Shown here: piece after piece, positions 7,337 through 12,775 of the stretch | How positions within the stretch are numbered: the first letter of the stretch is position 1 | Layout of the letters: every line of letters begins with the position of its first letter | Origin: Clostridium sp. CAG:575 | Lineage (GTDB): Bacteria > Bacillota > Clostridia > TANB77 > CAG-508 | NCBI GenBank assembly: GCA_000435535.1 | Contig: FR884542.1 | Location: 1 to 12,838, forward strand | Reading direction: 5' to 3' | Length of the DNA stretch: 12,838 nucleotides | The notes under the pieces: model-generated | The model's input: only the letters and a program-made list of their open reading frames with translations | What the model was told of the DNA's origin: nothing | The model's database searches: none | Translations under genes and position numbers: made by a program

Positions 7337-7362
7337 ATATGTGACACGGTGTCATTTGTCAA
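7334..7362 (-). promoter_or_regulatory. consensus sigma-A promoter of the tetR-ABC operon
   Basis: TTGACA (7357-7362) and TATAAT (7334-7339) on the minus strand are separated by exactly 17 bases, so both hexamers and the spacing are ideal. The promoter would be very strong when not repressed. Both palindromic operators overlap it. Confidence 0.92.
7342..7354. promoter_or_regulatory. operator 2 of the tetR-ABC operon, inside the promoter spacer
   Basis: TGACACGGTGTCA is a perfect 6-1-6 palindrome lying entirely between the -35 and -10 boxes. Its centre is 23 bases from that of operator 1. It fits the GACA/TGTC type of TetR-family sites. Confidence 0.85.
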
Positions 7363-7388
7363 TATTTTTTGTGTGAATTTTTTGTGAA

Positions 7389-8039
7389 CTACATTTTTCT
7401 GAATACTCCACATACTTTTCCTAAAATTTCACAATTTGGTACAATAATAGGATCCATTGTACTATTTTCTGGTTGCAATCTAATATAGTCTTTTTCTTTA
7501 TAAAATGTTTTTACAGTTGCTTCATCTTCTATTAAAGCTACAACTATTTCTCCATTAGTTGCATTATTTTGTTTTCTAACTAGAATATAATCTCCATCTA
7601 ATATTCCAGCTTCTATCATGCTTTCGCCTCTAACTGTAAGCATAAAGCAATCTGAATTTCCAACAAAATCAATTGGAATAGGAAATGTATCTGTAATATT
7701 TTCTACTGCTAAAATTGGTGCTCCTGCTGTAATTCTACCAACAACTGGCACTTCAACAAGCTCTTTTTGTGTATAAAAATCCTTTGTTGATGTCTTTTTT
7801 TGTTCACCTGTTGCCCCTTTTAGAAGTCTTAACGTTCTTCCTTTTTTATCTTGTTTTTTTATATATCCTTTATCTTCTAATCTTTGTAAGTATCCATGAA
7901 CTGTTGCTGTTGAGCTAAGTCCAACTGCTTTTCCTATTTCTCTTACAGAGGGCGCATATCCGACTGTCATAATTTGTTTTTCAATATATCTTAAAATTGA
8001 TTTTTCTCTTACATTTAATTCGGGTCTTTTTCTTGGCAT
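7389..8039 (-). CDS. lexA: LexA, SOS-response repressor and self-cleaving serine protease
   Basis: This 216-residue protein has the usual LexA length. The winged helix-turn-helix (about 7-70) includes [17 protein letters not shown] and [10 protein letters not shown], very close to the Bacillus subtilis form. The C-terminal S24 peptidase domain has the cleavage bond Ala105-Gly106, nucleophile Ser140 in GESM, and general base Lys177 in ATVKTF. It represses DNA-damage genes and cleaves itself when RecA filaments form. An in-frame ATG at 8078 would add 13 residues; GGAG at 8048-8051, 8 bases before the ATG at 8039, and the canonical N-terminus favour this start. It has its own promoter at 8069-8097, with only a degenerate match to the GAAC-N4-GTTC box. 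No terminator is seen between it and the downstream tetR promoter. Confidence 0.97.
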   Translation of the reverse strand: MPRKRPELNVREKSILRYIEKQIMTVGYAPSVREIGKAVGLSSTATVHGYLQRLEDKGYIKKQDKKGRTLRLLKGATGEQKKTSTKDFYTQKELVEVPVVGRITAGAPILAVENITDTFPIPIDFVGNSDCFMLTVRGESMIEAGILDGDYILVRKQNNATNGEIVVALIEDEATVKTFYKEKDYIRLQPENSTMDPIIVPNCEILGKVCGVFRKM

Positions 8040-8047
8040 ATATATCA

Positions 8048-8051
8048 CTCC
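8048..8051 (-). promoter_or_regulatory. ribosome binding site that sets the LexA start
   Basis: GGAG on the minus strand lies 8 bases before the ATG at 8039. The longer in-frame start at 8078 would begin at the predicted transcript start region, without room for a ribosome site. Confidence 0.75.
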
Positions 8052-8068
8052 ATTTTTCATTTTTTTAT

Positions 8069-8097
8069 ATAATATCACACAAACAAAAAAATGTCAA
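8069..8097 (-). promoter_or_regulatory. sigma-A promoter of lexA
   Basis: TTGACA (8092-8097) and TATTAT (8069-8074) on the minus strand are separated by 17 bases. A degenerate LexA-box-like inverted repeat at 8095-8108 overlaps the -35 box. Confidence 0.82.
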
Positions 8098-8108
8098 ACA
8101 TAAATTTG
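8095..8108. promoter_or_regulatory. degenerate LexA-box candidate
   Basis: CAAACATAAATTTG has the AAC-N4 half of the Gram-positive box (consensus CGAACRNRYGTTYC) and TT in the other half, but the G residues at both key positions are A. Its placement across the -35 of lexA suits autorepression, yet in AT-rich DNA the match is weak. Confidence 0.25.
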
Positions 8109-8123
8109 CTTTTTTTATATTAT

Positions 8124-8185
8124 TTTAAAAACTGCTATAATTCATATTTCTAACTTCAAATCTATGAATCATAACAGTTTTTAAA
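8124..8185 (-). terminator. long-stem terminator of the surface-protein operon
   Basis: Arms 8124-8146 and 8163-8185 pair over 23 positions. The only two imperfect pairs are G-U wobbles on the minus strand, which marks this as the functional direction. The stem begins 2 bases after the stop codon at 8188, and its 3' arm ends in a run of five T residues followed by AT-rich sequence. Confidence 0.75.
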
Positions 8186-8187
8186 TT

Positions 8188-9870
8188 TTATTTAAATCTT
8201 TTTCCTTTTCTATGTCTATTTTTCCTATTTTCTTCTTGATTTTCATAATCAAATTCATCTTTGTATTGATTTTCATAATCAAATTCGTTTTCTTCAGTAT
8301 TTTTAATTTGTTCTTCGCTTTTTTCTTGATTTAAATTATATTTATTATAATCAATAGGATTTTCCACATATCCGTCGTTTTCTTCTTCATCTTTATCATA
8401 TAAATTTGAATATGGTATTTGAACAGTAGAAGCTTTAGATTTCTTAATTATTACAATAATTGCAATAACTCCCACTATAACAACAAATGCTGCTGATGCA
8501 CTCAAAATTATAATTTTCTTTTGCTTTTCTTGTTGTATTCTTTCTTGCTCTTCTGCAATTGTATTATCTTTTGTTTCAATATCTTTATTTACTGTTATTT
8601 GATATGTTGCTGTTTTATCTCCTGTTTCATTTGTAACCAATATTGTTATAATATTTTCTCCGTTTTTTAAATTTTCATTTCCTGTTATTGTAATATTTGA
8701 ATTTGCTTCTGTTGCAACTGTTATAATGTCTAGCTTATCTTTATCTTCTTTTAATTGTAGTTTATATTCAAAAATATCTGTTTTAAATTCTGGGTCTAAG
8801 TCAAATCCTGTTATTCCTAACTCTGATAACCCAAAAACCTCTTTTGGTTGTTCTTCTCCATTTTCTGTATTATCAGTAGTATCTTCTGATTCTTCTGTAT
8901 TAGTTGTTTCATCTTTTGCTTTTCTTCTTATATTAATTGTATATATTTTTTTAGTAGTTCCATCTTCTGCTGTTACTGTTACATTAAAAGCATTTTCTCC
9001 TTCTGTTAATGTTTTATTTCCTGTACCTGATATTGTTTGTCCATCTGTTCCTTTTACTGCATATATTTCAATATTTTCTACTTCATTAGGAACTTCAACT
9101 GCATATTCTGTTTTATTAGCAGTAAATCCAGAAAAATCATTTGGTCTTATTCCTAAATTTTTCAAATTAGCATTATTTGACTTTGTTGTCTCTGAGCTAT
9201 TTTCTCCTTCTCTTGTAACATTTATTGTATATGTTTTTTTAGTTGTTCCATCTTCTGCTGTTACAAGAACATTAAATGTATTTATTCCAACATTTAAAGT
9301 TTTTGTTCCTGTACCTGATATTGTTTGACCACTATGTCCTTTATTGGCATATACATTTATTGAACTTACATTGTTTGGAACTGTTACATCATAACTTGTT
9401 TTAGCAGCTCTAAAACCTGAAAAGTCATTTGGTTTTATTCCTAAATTTCCTAAATTTGCATTATTAGACTTTGTTGTTCCACTATTATTTCCACTATTAT
9501 TGTTGCTATTTATAGATATGTTTACTGATGATGCTGCTACTGGAACATCAGATTTATTATTAGACATTTGTCCACCTTCTGGTGTTGCTGTAACTGTTGT
9601 TGTTCCCTGTGGTCCAACTGTCACATTTACTGTTTGAGAAGCTCCTTCCATCCAAACTCTGTTTGCTGATAATGTCCCATTTGAAACTGATAAATTAACT
9701 CTTCCTACACTATCTGAAGAAATTGTTACACTTATAGTTTCTCCTGGATTTGCATTTGTTTTAGAAGCACTTATCGAAACAAATGCTGCTTTAGACATAT
9801 TTGGTATAAACATAGCAATTGCTATAACAATAATTCCTAATAACATTGTTTTTATTCTTATGTTTCTCAT
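8188..9870 (-). CDS. type I membrane protein with Ig-like and three cadherin-like beta-sandwich domains
   Basis: The protein is 560 residues. It has a signal peptide (1-28, ending SKA before Ala29) and an N-terminal Ig-like or cohesin-resembling beta domain (29-115, with NPGETISVTI and a WMEGASQTVNVTV strand). An Asn/Ser/Gly linker follows, then three domains of the cadherin-like beta-sandwich type (PF12733 as I know it): 134-220, 230-316 and a divergent 344-429. Repeats 1 and 2 are close copies, 96 residues apart. One membrane helix (about 452-476) follows, then a cytoplasmic tail of about 85 residues, first acidic, with EFDYENQ twice, and ending in a basic cluster. There is no LPXTG sorting signal, so it is anchored by the helix. 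It starts 7 bases after the stop of the dockerin-bearing hydrolase gene; GGGGG at 9883-9887 is a distant, unusual ribosome site, so translational coupling is likely. Its role may be surface adhesion or holding partner proteins (inference). Confidence 0.9.
   Translation of the reverse strand: MRNIRIKTMLLGIIVIAIAMFIPNMSKAAFVSISASKTNANPGETISVTISSDSVGRVNLSVSNGTLSANRVWMEGASQTVNVTVGPQGTTTVTATPEGGQMSNNKSDVPVAASSVNISINSNNNSGNNSGTTKSNNANLGNLGIKPNDFSGFRAAKTSYDVTVPNNVSSINVYANKGHSGQTISGTGTKTLNVGINTFNVLVTAEDGTTKKTYTINVTREGENSSETTKSNNANLKNLGIRPNDFSGFTANKTEYAVEVPNEVENIEIYAVKGTDGQTISGTGNKTLTEGENAFNVTVTAEDGTTKKIYTINIRRKAKDETTNTEESEDTTDNTENGEEQPKEVFGLSELGITGFDLDPEFKTDIFEYKLQLKEDKDKLDIITVATEANSNITITGNENLKNGENIITILVTNETGDKTATYQITVNKDIETKDNTIAEEQERIQQEKQKKIIILSASAAFVVIVGVIAIIVIIKKSKASTVQIPYSNLYDKDEEENDGYVENPIDYNKYNLNQEKSEEQIKNTEENEFDYENQYKDEFDYENQEENRKNRHRKGKRFK
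8236..8286. repeat. 21-base direct repeat in the tail of the cadherin-like protein
   Basis: Two identical 21-base copies (8236-8256 and 8266-8286) with a 30-base period encode EFDYENQ twice. This is a recent in-frame duplication in the cytoplasmic tail. Confidence 0.9.
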
Positions 9871-9877
9871 ATATTTT

Positions 9878-11365
9878 TTATTCCCCCATAATATAATCTT
9901 TAATTAGTACATAATCACTTGATGTTATTTTTCCATCTTGATTATAATCTGCTGCTTTTTTAGCTGTATCAGATAATTCAGAGTTTCCCATAATATAGTC
10001 TTTAATTAATACATAATCACTTGATGTTATTTTTCCATCTCCATTAACGTCTCCTGGTTTGTAATCATCATTATTATCCTCTGAATTACTTACTGGTATT
10101 AAATATTGTTTGTATTCTGCTTCATTTTCATATGTTTCTCTTGCTACATATCCTTCTGTTCCATTAGACGTTCTTATTTTATCCCAATAAGTTCCTGCAA
10201 CTTTTGATGTTGCTTTTTCTATTCTTGTAACAATTTCATTTTTATATAGCCATCCAATTGTTATATCTCCATTTGGATTATTTCTAATTCTTAATGAGCT
10301 TTCAACATTTATTTTTACCAAATCCTCTGATGTATTATTGTTCGTATTTGTATCTGGTCTTTTGCTTACATCTACTGGCATATTTTCGTATATTGGTATA
10401 ACAAATGTATGTGCTAATGAAAGTGAATTTATACTATTATACGTATTTCTTAATGTTGTTCCTTCATTTTGAGCAGCCAATATATTTTGCATATATTGAT
10501 TTGAATAATATCCATTTGTTTCTTCTACATCAAATTTTTGAAGATATAAAGTATTTTGACCTTTTTTTATGTATTGATTTGCTAGAAAACTTATTCCTCC
10601 ATTAATTGATGCATCTAAACTTGTCCATCCTTTTTTTTGTGCGTAATTTAAGGCATTTGTAAGAATTGCAGCTGTTGAATTTCCAGAAGCAGCAATATTA
10701 AACGCATTGTAATATCCAACATATTGACCATTATATCCTGTGCCTGATGTTAATACAGTTCCATTTTTCCCTTGTTCTTGAATTAATCTTGCAACTATAT
10801 AATATGCATTAACATTATTATTGTTAGAAGCATTTATTATTCCTTGTTCATGTCCTTGTAAAAAAGTTCCCTTTGTCATATGTTGTAATGTACTTAAATC
10901 GCAACCAACATTTGTTAATTCTTCAAATTGAAAAACGTCAGAAGCATTTAAAGATGCTCTAGGATCCATCATATATTTTATAGCTTGTTCTGATGTGCAC
11001 CTCCAACTTCCATTATCATATGCCTTATCCCCACATATAGAACATATCCATTCTCCTCGATAATTTGCTGTTTTATATACCAAATTTTTAGGTGAAGTTC
11101 CATGTCCTGTATATTCATTTTTTATTACTTCATTCCAATCCAATTTTGTATATAATAATTTAAAATTCCAATTTGGATATTGGCTTTGTAATTGTTTTAT
11201 TTTTTCTTTTATTCCTGGATATTTTGATTCATCAATATTATCAATGTCTGTACTAACACTTTGTGTTACTGCAAAAGCTTTGTGTTGAAGTAATATTGAG
11301 AATGAATAATAAATTAATACTGTTAGAATCATAATTATTGATATAATCTTTCTTTTCTTTTCCAT
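9878..11365 (-). CDS. secreted glucosaminidase-like wall hydrolase with SH3b and dockerin domains
   Basis: The protein is 495 residues. It has a signal peptide (1-32, ending AFA). The catalytic region (about 45-330) opens with YPNWNFKLLYTKLDWNEVI and contains AYYIVARLIQEQG with Glu197, the pattern of endo-beta-N-acetylglucosaminidase (GH73-like) domains that cut peptidoglycan glycan. Cys108, Cys111, Cys123 and Cys155 in this region are unusual for such enzymes. A bacterial SH3 domain (about 349-411, with SSLRIRNNPNG, W-L-Y-K-N and T-E-G-Y-V-A) should bind the wall. The C-terminus is a type I-like dockerin with two nearly identical calcium loops (Asp439, Asn441, Asp443, Asp450; and Asp473, Asn475, Asp477, Asp484). 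GGAGG at 11372-11376 sets the start. It is the first gene of a two-gene operon with the cadherin-like membrane protein. Cell-wall remodelling at the surface is the likely role. The catalytic assignment is by pattern, not alignment. Confidence 0.9.
   Translation of the reverse strand: MEKKRKIISIIMILTVLIYYSFSILLQHKAFAVTQSVSTDIDNIDESKYPGIKEKIKQLQSQYPNWNFKLLYTKLDWNEVIKNEYTGHGTSPKNLVYKTANYRGEWICSICGDKAYDNGSWRCTSEQAIKYMMDPRASLNASDVFQFEELTNVGCDLSTLQHMTKGTFLQGHEQGIINASNNNNVNAYYIVARLIQEQGKNGTVLTSGTGYNGQYVGYYNAFNIAASGNSTAAILTNALNYAQKKGWTSLDASINGGISFLANQYIKKGQNTLYLQKFDVEETNGYYSNQYMQNILAAQNEGTTLRNTYNSINSLSLAHTFVIPIYENMPVDVSKRPDTNTNNNTSEDLVKINVESSLRIRNNPNGDITIGWLYKNEIVTRIEKATSKVAGTYWDKIRTSNGTEGYVARETYENEAEYKQYLIPVSNSEDNNDDYKPGDVNGDGKITSSDYVLIKDYIMGNSELSDTAKKAADYNQDGKITSSDYVLIKDYIMGE
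9889..10052. repeat. duplicated dockerin calcium-loop segments
   Basis: The two dockerin repeats are nearly identical at DNA level: both encode DGKITSSDYVLIKDYIMG, differing at a few bases, about 102 bases apart. This points to recent duplication or gene conversion within the domain. Confidence 0.8.
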
Positions 11366-11451
11366 TGTTTTCCTCCATTTGTAACTCTTCTGTTGTTTAT
11401 ATATTTCTATTATTTTTCCTTATTTGATATTTTGCGTATTTTTTCGATTAG

Positions 11452-11480
11452 ATTATATCATTCTCATTTTTTTTAGTCAA
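11452..11480 (-). promoter_or_regulatory. sigma-A promoter of the hydrolase/cadherin-like operon
   Basis: TTGACT (11475-11480) and TATAAT (11452-11457) on the minus strand are separated by 17 bases, with an A-tract in the spacer. The leader is about 80 bases. A second TATAAT at 11484-11489 lacks a matching -35 box. Confidence 0.85.
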
Positions 11481-11585
11481 CAAATTATACCTGATTTTGC
11501 AAAATGTAATATAATTGTAAAATTTTTATACTATTAAAAACATACAATGAAGCATGAATAAGGCTTGTGTGTGTATTGAACAAAT

Positions 11586-11625
11586 AAAAAAAGTAATACT
11601 TTAAAAATTTAGTATTACTTTTTTT
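11586..11625 (-). terminator. terminator of tRNA-Leu
   Basis: A perfect 15-bp stem (11586-11600 with 11611-11625, ten-base loop) begins directly at the encoded CCA end of the tRNA and finishes in seven T residues on the minus strand. It is nearly symmetric, so it may also stop plus-strand transcription. Confidence 0.88.
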
Positions 11626-11708
11626 GGTGCGGATGAAGGGACTCGAACCCCCACGCCGTTGGCACTGGTTCCTAAGACCAGCGCGTCTACCAGTTCCGCC
11701 ACATCCGC
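11625..11708 (-). tRNA. tRNA-Leu (anticodon UAG)
   Basis: This 84-base tRNA includes an encoded CCA (11625-11627). The acceptor stem GCGGATG pairs with CATCCGC, followed by discriminator A. The D-arm contains GGCGGAACTGGTAGACGC, and the anticodon stem CTGGT/ACCAG closes the loop CTTAGGA with anticodon TAG. A long variable arm of the leucine class follows, then the T-arm with GGTTCGAGTCC. It reads CUA and, by wobble, other CUN codons. It stands alone with its own promoter and terminator. Confidence 0.97.
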
Positions 11709-11726
11709 ATTTCTTATGACCTATTT

Positions 11727-11756
11727 ATAATAGCATATAAAATGTTTTATTGTCAA
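11727..11756 (-). promoter_or_regulatory. promoter of tRNA-Leu
   Basis: TTGACA (11751-11756) and TATTAT (11727-11732) on the minus strand are separated by 18 bases, with a TGC extended -10 element. The start would lie about 10 bases before the mature tRNA 5' end. Confidence 0.85.
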
Positions 11757-11802
11757 TAGCTATTTTGAATTTTTTAAAATTCTTTGTGTCATATTTTAAG
11801 AC

Positions 11803-11826
11803 AATACTATTCAATAAAATAGTATT
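11803..11826. repeat. 9-bp hairpin of unclear role
   Basis: AATACTATT and AATAGTATT pair perfectly around a six-base loop, between the terminator of the 40-residue gene and the tRNA promoter. No T tract follows on either strand. It may be a back-up terminator stem or chance. Confidence 0.4.
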
Positions 11827-11831
11827 CTTAT

Positions 11832-11861
11832 AAAAAAGAAAGGAGGCAATTGCTTGCCTCC
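11832..11861 (-). terminator. terminator of the 40-residue gene, with GCAA tetraloop
   Basis: On the minus strand an 8-bp GC-rich stem (GGAGGCAA with TTGCCTCC) is closed by GCAA, a GNRA tetraloop, and followed by TTTC and six T residues. It begins 9 bases after the stop codon at 11871. Confidence 0.93.
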
Positions 11862-11870
11862 AGACCGGAA

Positions 11871-11993
11871 CTAGATTCCAAGAGTCAACATATAATAAAT
11901 CTGTTCTCCTGTCAATTCTTTTTCTTTGCTATCCTCTTTTTTGTTTTCTTCTACTGTTGTTAATTTTTTTTTGTTTTCTACTACTGTTGTCAT
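11871..11993 (-). CDS. 40-residue small protein of unknown function
   Basis: I do not recognise this protein. It has a tandem pair of lysine-rich units (TTVVENKKK then TTVEENKKE, 10-residue period), a charged middle (EDSKEKE), and a C-terminal segment LTGEQIYYMLTLGI that is partly hydrophobic and could form a short amphipathic helix. AAGGA lies 8 bases before the ATG. Support for a real gene comes from its setting: an extended consensus promoter (12034-12062), a ribosome site, and a strong GNRA-loop terminator 9 bases after the stop, so the whole transcript is about 200 bases. It could be a small regulatory or membrane-associated peptide, a leader or signalling precursor, or a structured RNA whose reading frame is incidental. 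No maturation or export gene lies beside it. Confidence 0.6.
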   Translation of the reverse strand: MTTVVENKKKLTTVEENKKEDSKEKELTGEQIYYMLTLGI

Positions 11994-12033
11994 CTTCTCG
12001 TTCCTTTCTAATAAAACATTATGTTACATAATT

Positions 12034-12062
12034 ATTTTAACACATTTTACAGATATTGTCAA
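12034..12062 (-). promoter_or_regulatory. promoter of the 40-residue gene, overlapping the upstream stop codon
   Basis: TTGACA (12057-12062) and TAAAAT (12034-12039) on the minus strand are separated by 17 bases, with a TGT extended -10 element. The TGA inside the -35 box is the stop codon of the 64-residue gene. Confidence 0.82.
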
Positions 12063-12253
12063 ATTTTTATCACAAATAAAATTATTGTTCCTATAAGGGT
12101 CACTAAAAATCCAACTATTTTTAGTCCTAAAGAGCCTTCATTTTGGTCTCCAAATCCAAAAAACTTTTTTGTTATAATACGTGCATCATATATTAAAATT
12201 ACTCCTAGAAGAACTAATAATAGACCAATTATCTTTAATATCAACATTCCCAT
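12059..12253 (-). CDS. 64-residue two-helix membrane protein of unknown function
   Basis: This small protein is almost wholly hydrophobic at both ends. Helix 1 is about residues 4-22 and helix 2 about 43-62, with a polar loop between them carrying DARIITKKFFGFGDQNEGS. The pattern of a short hairpin membrane protein with an Asp-Ala-Arg turn seems familiar from other Clostridia, but I cannot name a family. AAGGA at 12263-12267 lies 9 bases before the ATG. It has its own promoter (12287-12315). Its TGA stop lies within the -35 box of the next gene, and no terminator separates the two, so its transcript probably runs on through the 40-residue gene to the terminator at 11832. Confidence 0.8.
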   Translation of the reverse strand: MGMLILKIIGLLLVLLGVILIYDARIITKKFFGFGDQNEGSLGLKIVGFLVTLIGTIILFVIKI

Positions 12254-12286
12254 TTTTCTACATCCTTTTATCTTTATTGTACATCT

Positions 12287-12315
12287 ATATTATTCTTTTT
12301 TTATAAAAAAGTCAA
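12287..12315 (-). promoter_or_regulatory. promoter of the 64-residue gene, abutting a terminator hairpin
   Basis: TTGACT (12310-12315) and TAATAT (12287-12292) on the minus strand are separated by 17 bases. The -35 box starts at the base immediately after the hairpin that ends the upstream gene. Confidence 0.75.
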
Positions 12316-12339
12316 TAGGAGATGCAAATGCATCTCCTA
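12303..12339 (-). terminator. terminator hairpin of the 102-residue gene
   Basis: A perfect 10-bp stem, TAGGAGATGC with GCATCTCCTA (12330-12339 and 12316-12325 on the minus strand) and a four-base loop, starts 14 bases after the stop at 12354. The T tract begins only after the five bases TTGAC, because the next promoter's -35 box intervenes. It may therefore terminate incompletely. Confidence 0.65.
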
Positions 12340-12353
12340 CAACTTTTCCGACT

Positions 12354-12662
12354 TTACAACTGTTCTTTTAAATACTCAATAATCGCTTCTACCTGACTTC
12401 TATCATGCTCTTCCTGAGTATGATTTTTGGTAATGACATCTTCTTTGGTTATCTTTGGAATAATTTTGTCAACTGTTCCTAACTTATTAGCTGGTACAAA
12501 ATTTCTAGTATCCCAAGCGGCGAGAACTTGTTTAATTTGTTCATAAGACAAGTCCTTTACCATCATTTGGCCAGAAACTAATTTTCTTAAATGTGCAGCC
12601 CCTGTTAAGGTTGTTTCTAATCCATAAAGCCGAAATATCTCATCAATGTAAGATTTGTTCAT
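12354..12662 (-). CDS. 102-residue soluble protein of unknown function
   Basis: I do not recognise this protein. It has no signal peptide or membrane helix and appears mostly helical, with YIDEIFRLYGLE near the start, LSYEQIKQVLAAWD in the middle, and a charged C-terminal helix ending YLKEQL. There are no cysteines and no obvious enzyme motif. The base composition seems slightly more GC-rich than its neighbours. AAGGAA at 12672-12677 lies about 9 bases before the ATG. It has an extended -10 promoter (12747-12775), a leader with a 16-base palindrome (12695-12710), and a terminator hairpin behind it. A cytoplasmic regulatory or adaptor protein is possible but not shown. Confidence 0.8.
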   Translation of the reverse strand: MNKSYIDEIFRLYGLETTLTGAAHLRKLVSGQMMVKDLSYEQIKQVLAAWDTRNFVPANKLGTVDKIIPKITKEDVITKNHTQEEHDRSQVEAIIEYLKEQL

Positions 12663-12694
12663 AGTTGTCAGTTCCTTTCTTCTTAGTGCCTTTA

Positions 12695-12710
12695 ACCTTT
12701 AATTAAAGGT
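12695..12710. promoter_or_regulatory. 16-base perfect palindrome in the leader of the 102-residue gene
   Basis: ACCTTTAATTAAAGGT is fully self-complementary, with a further CCTTTAA copy at 12689-12695. It lies roughly 30-45 bases downstream of the predicted transcription start and 33 bases before the ATG. An operator is the simplest reading. As RNA it would need to open its centre to form a hairpin. Confidence 0.5.
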
Positions 12711-12746
12711 CTTATTATTTTACTCTAGTTTCATTGACGTATTTCT

Positions 12747-12775
12747 ATTATATCACGCTTTACATAAATAATCAA
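12747..12775 (-). promoter_or_regulatory. promoter of the 102-residue gene
   Basis: TTGATT (12770-12775) and TATAAT (12747-12752) on the minus strand are separated by 17 bases, with a TGA extended -10 element. Confidence 0.83.

Noticed and set aside
8726..9328. A 200-codon open frame on the plus strand.
   Set aside because: It is antisense to the cadherin-like repeats, with Ser/Val-rich low-complexity translation and no ribosome site; the repeats it shows are those of the real gene.
8880..9480. Spaced repeats that might suggest a CRISPR-like array.
   Set aside because: The period is 288 bases, in frame, and encodes duplicated cadherin-like domains.
11767..11782. A 7-2-7 palindrome (GAATTTT/AAAATTC) upstream of the tRNA promoter.
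   Set aside because: It is AT-only apart from one pair, with no T tract and no clear relation to a gene.
11871..11993. Reading the 40-residue gene as an AgrD-type or modified-peptide precursor.
   Set aside because: There is no conserved cysteine or leader motif and no processing, modification or export gene next to it, so this remains unsupported.
12021..12371. A 116-codon plus-strand frame across the small-gene cluster.
   Set aside because: It runs antisense to the 64-residue gene, which has its own promoter and ribosome site, and it crosses the promoters of two other genes.
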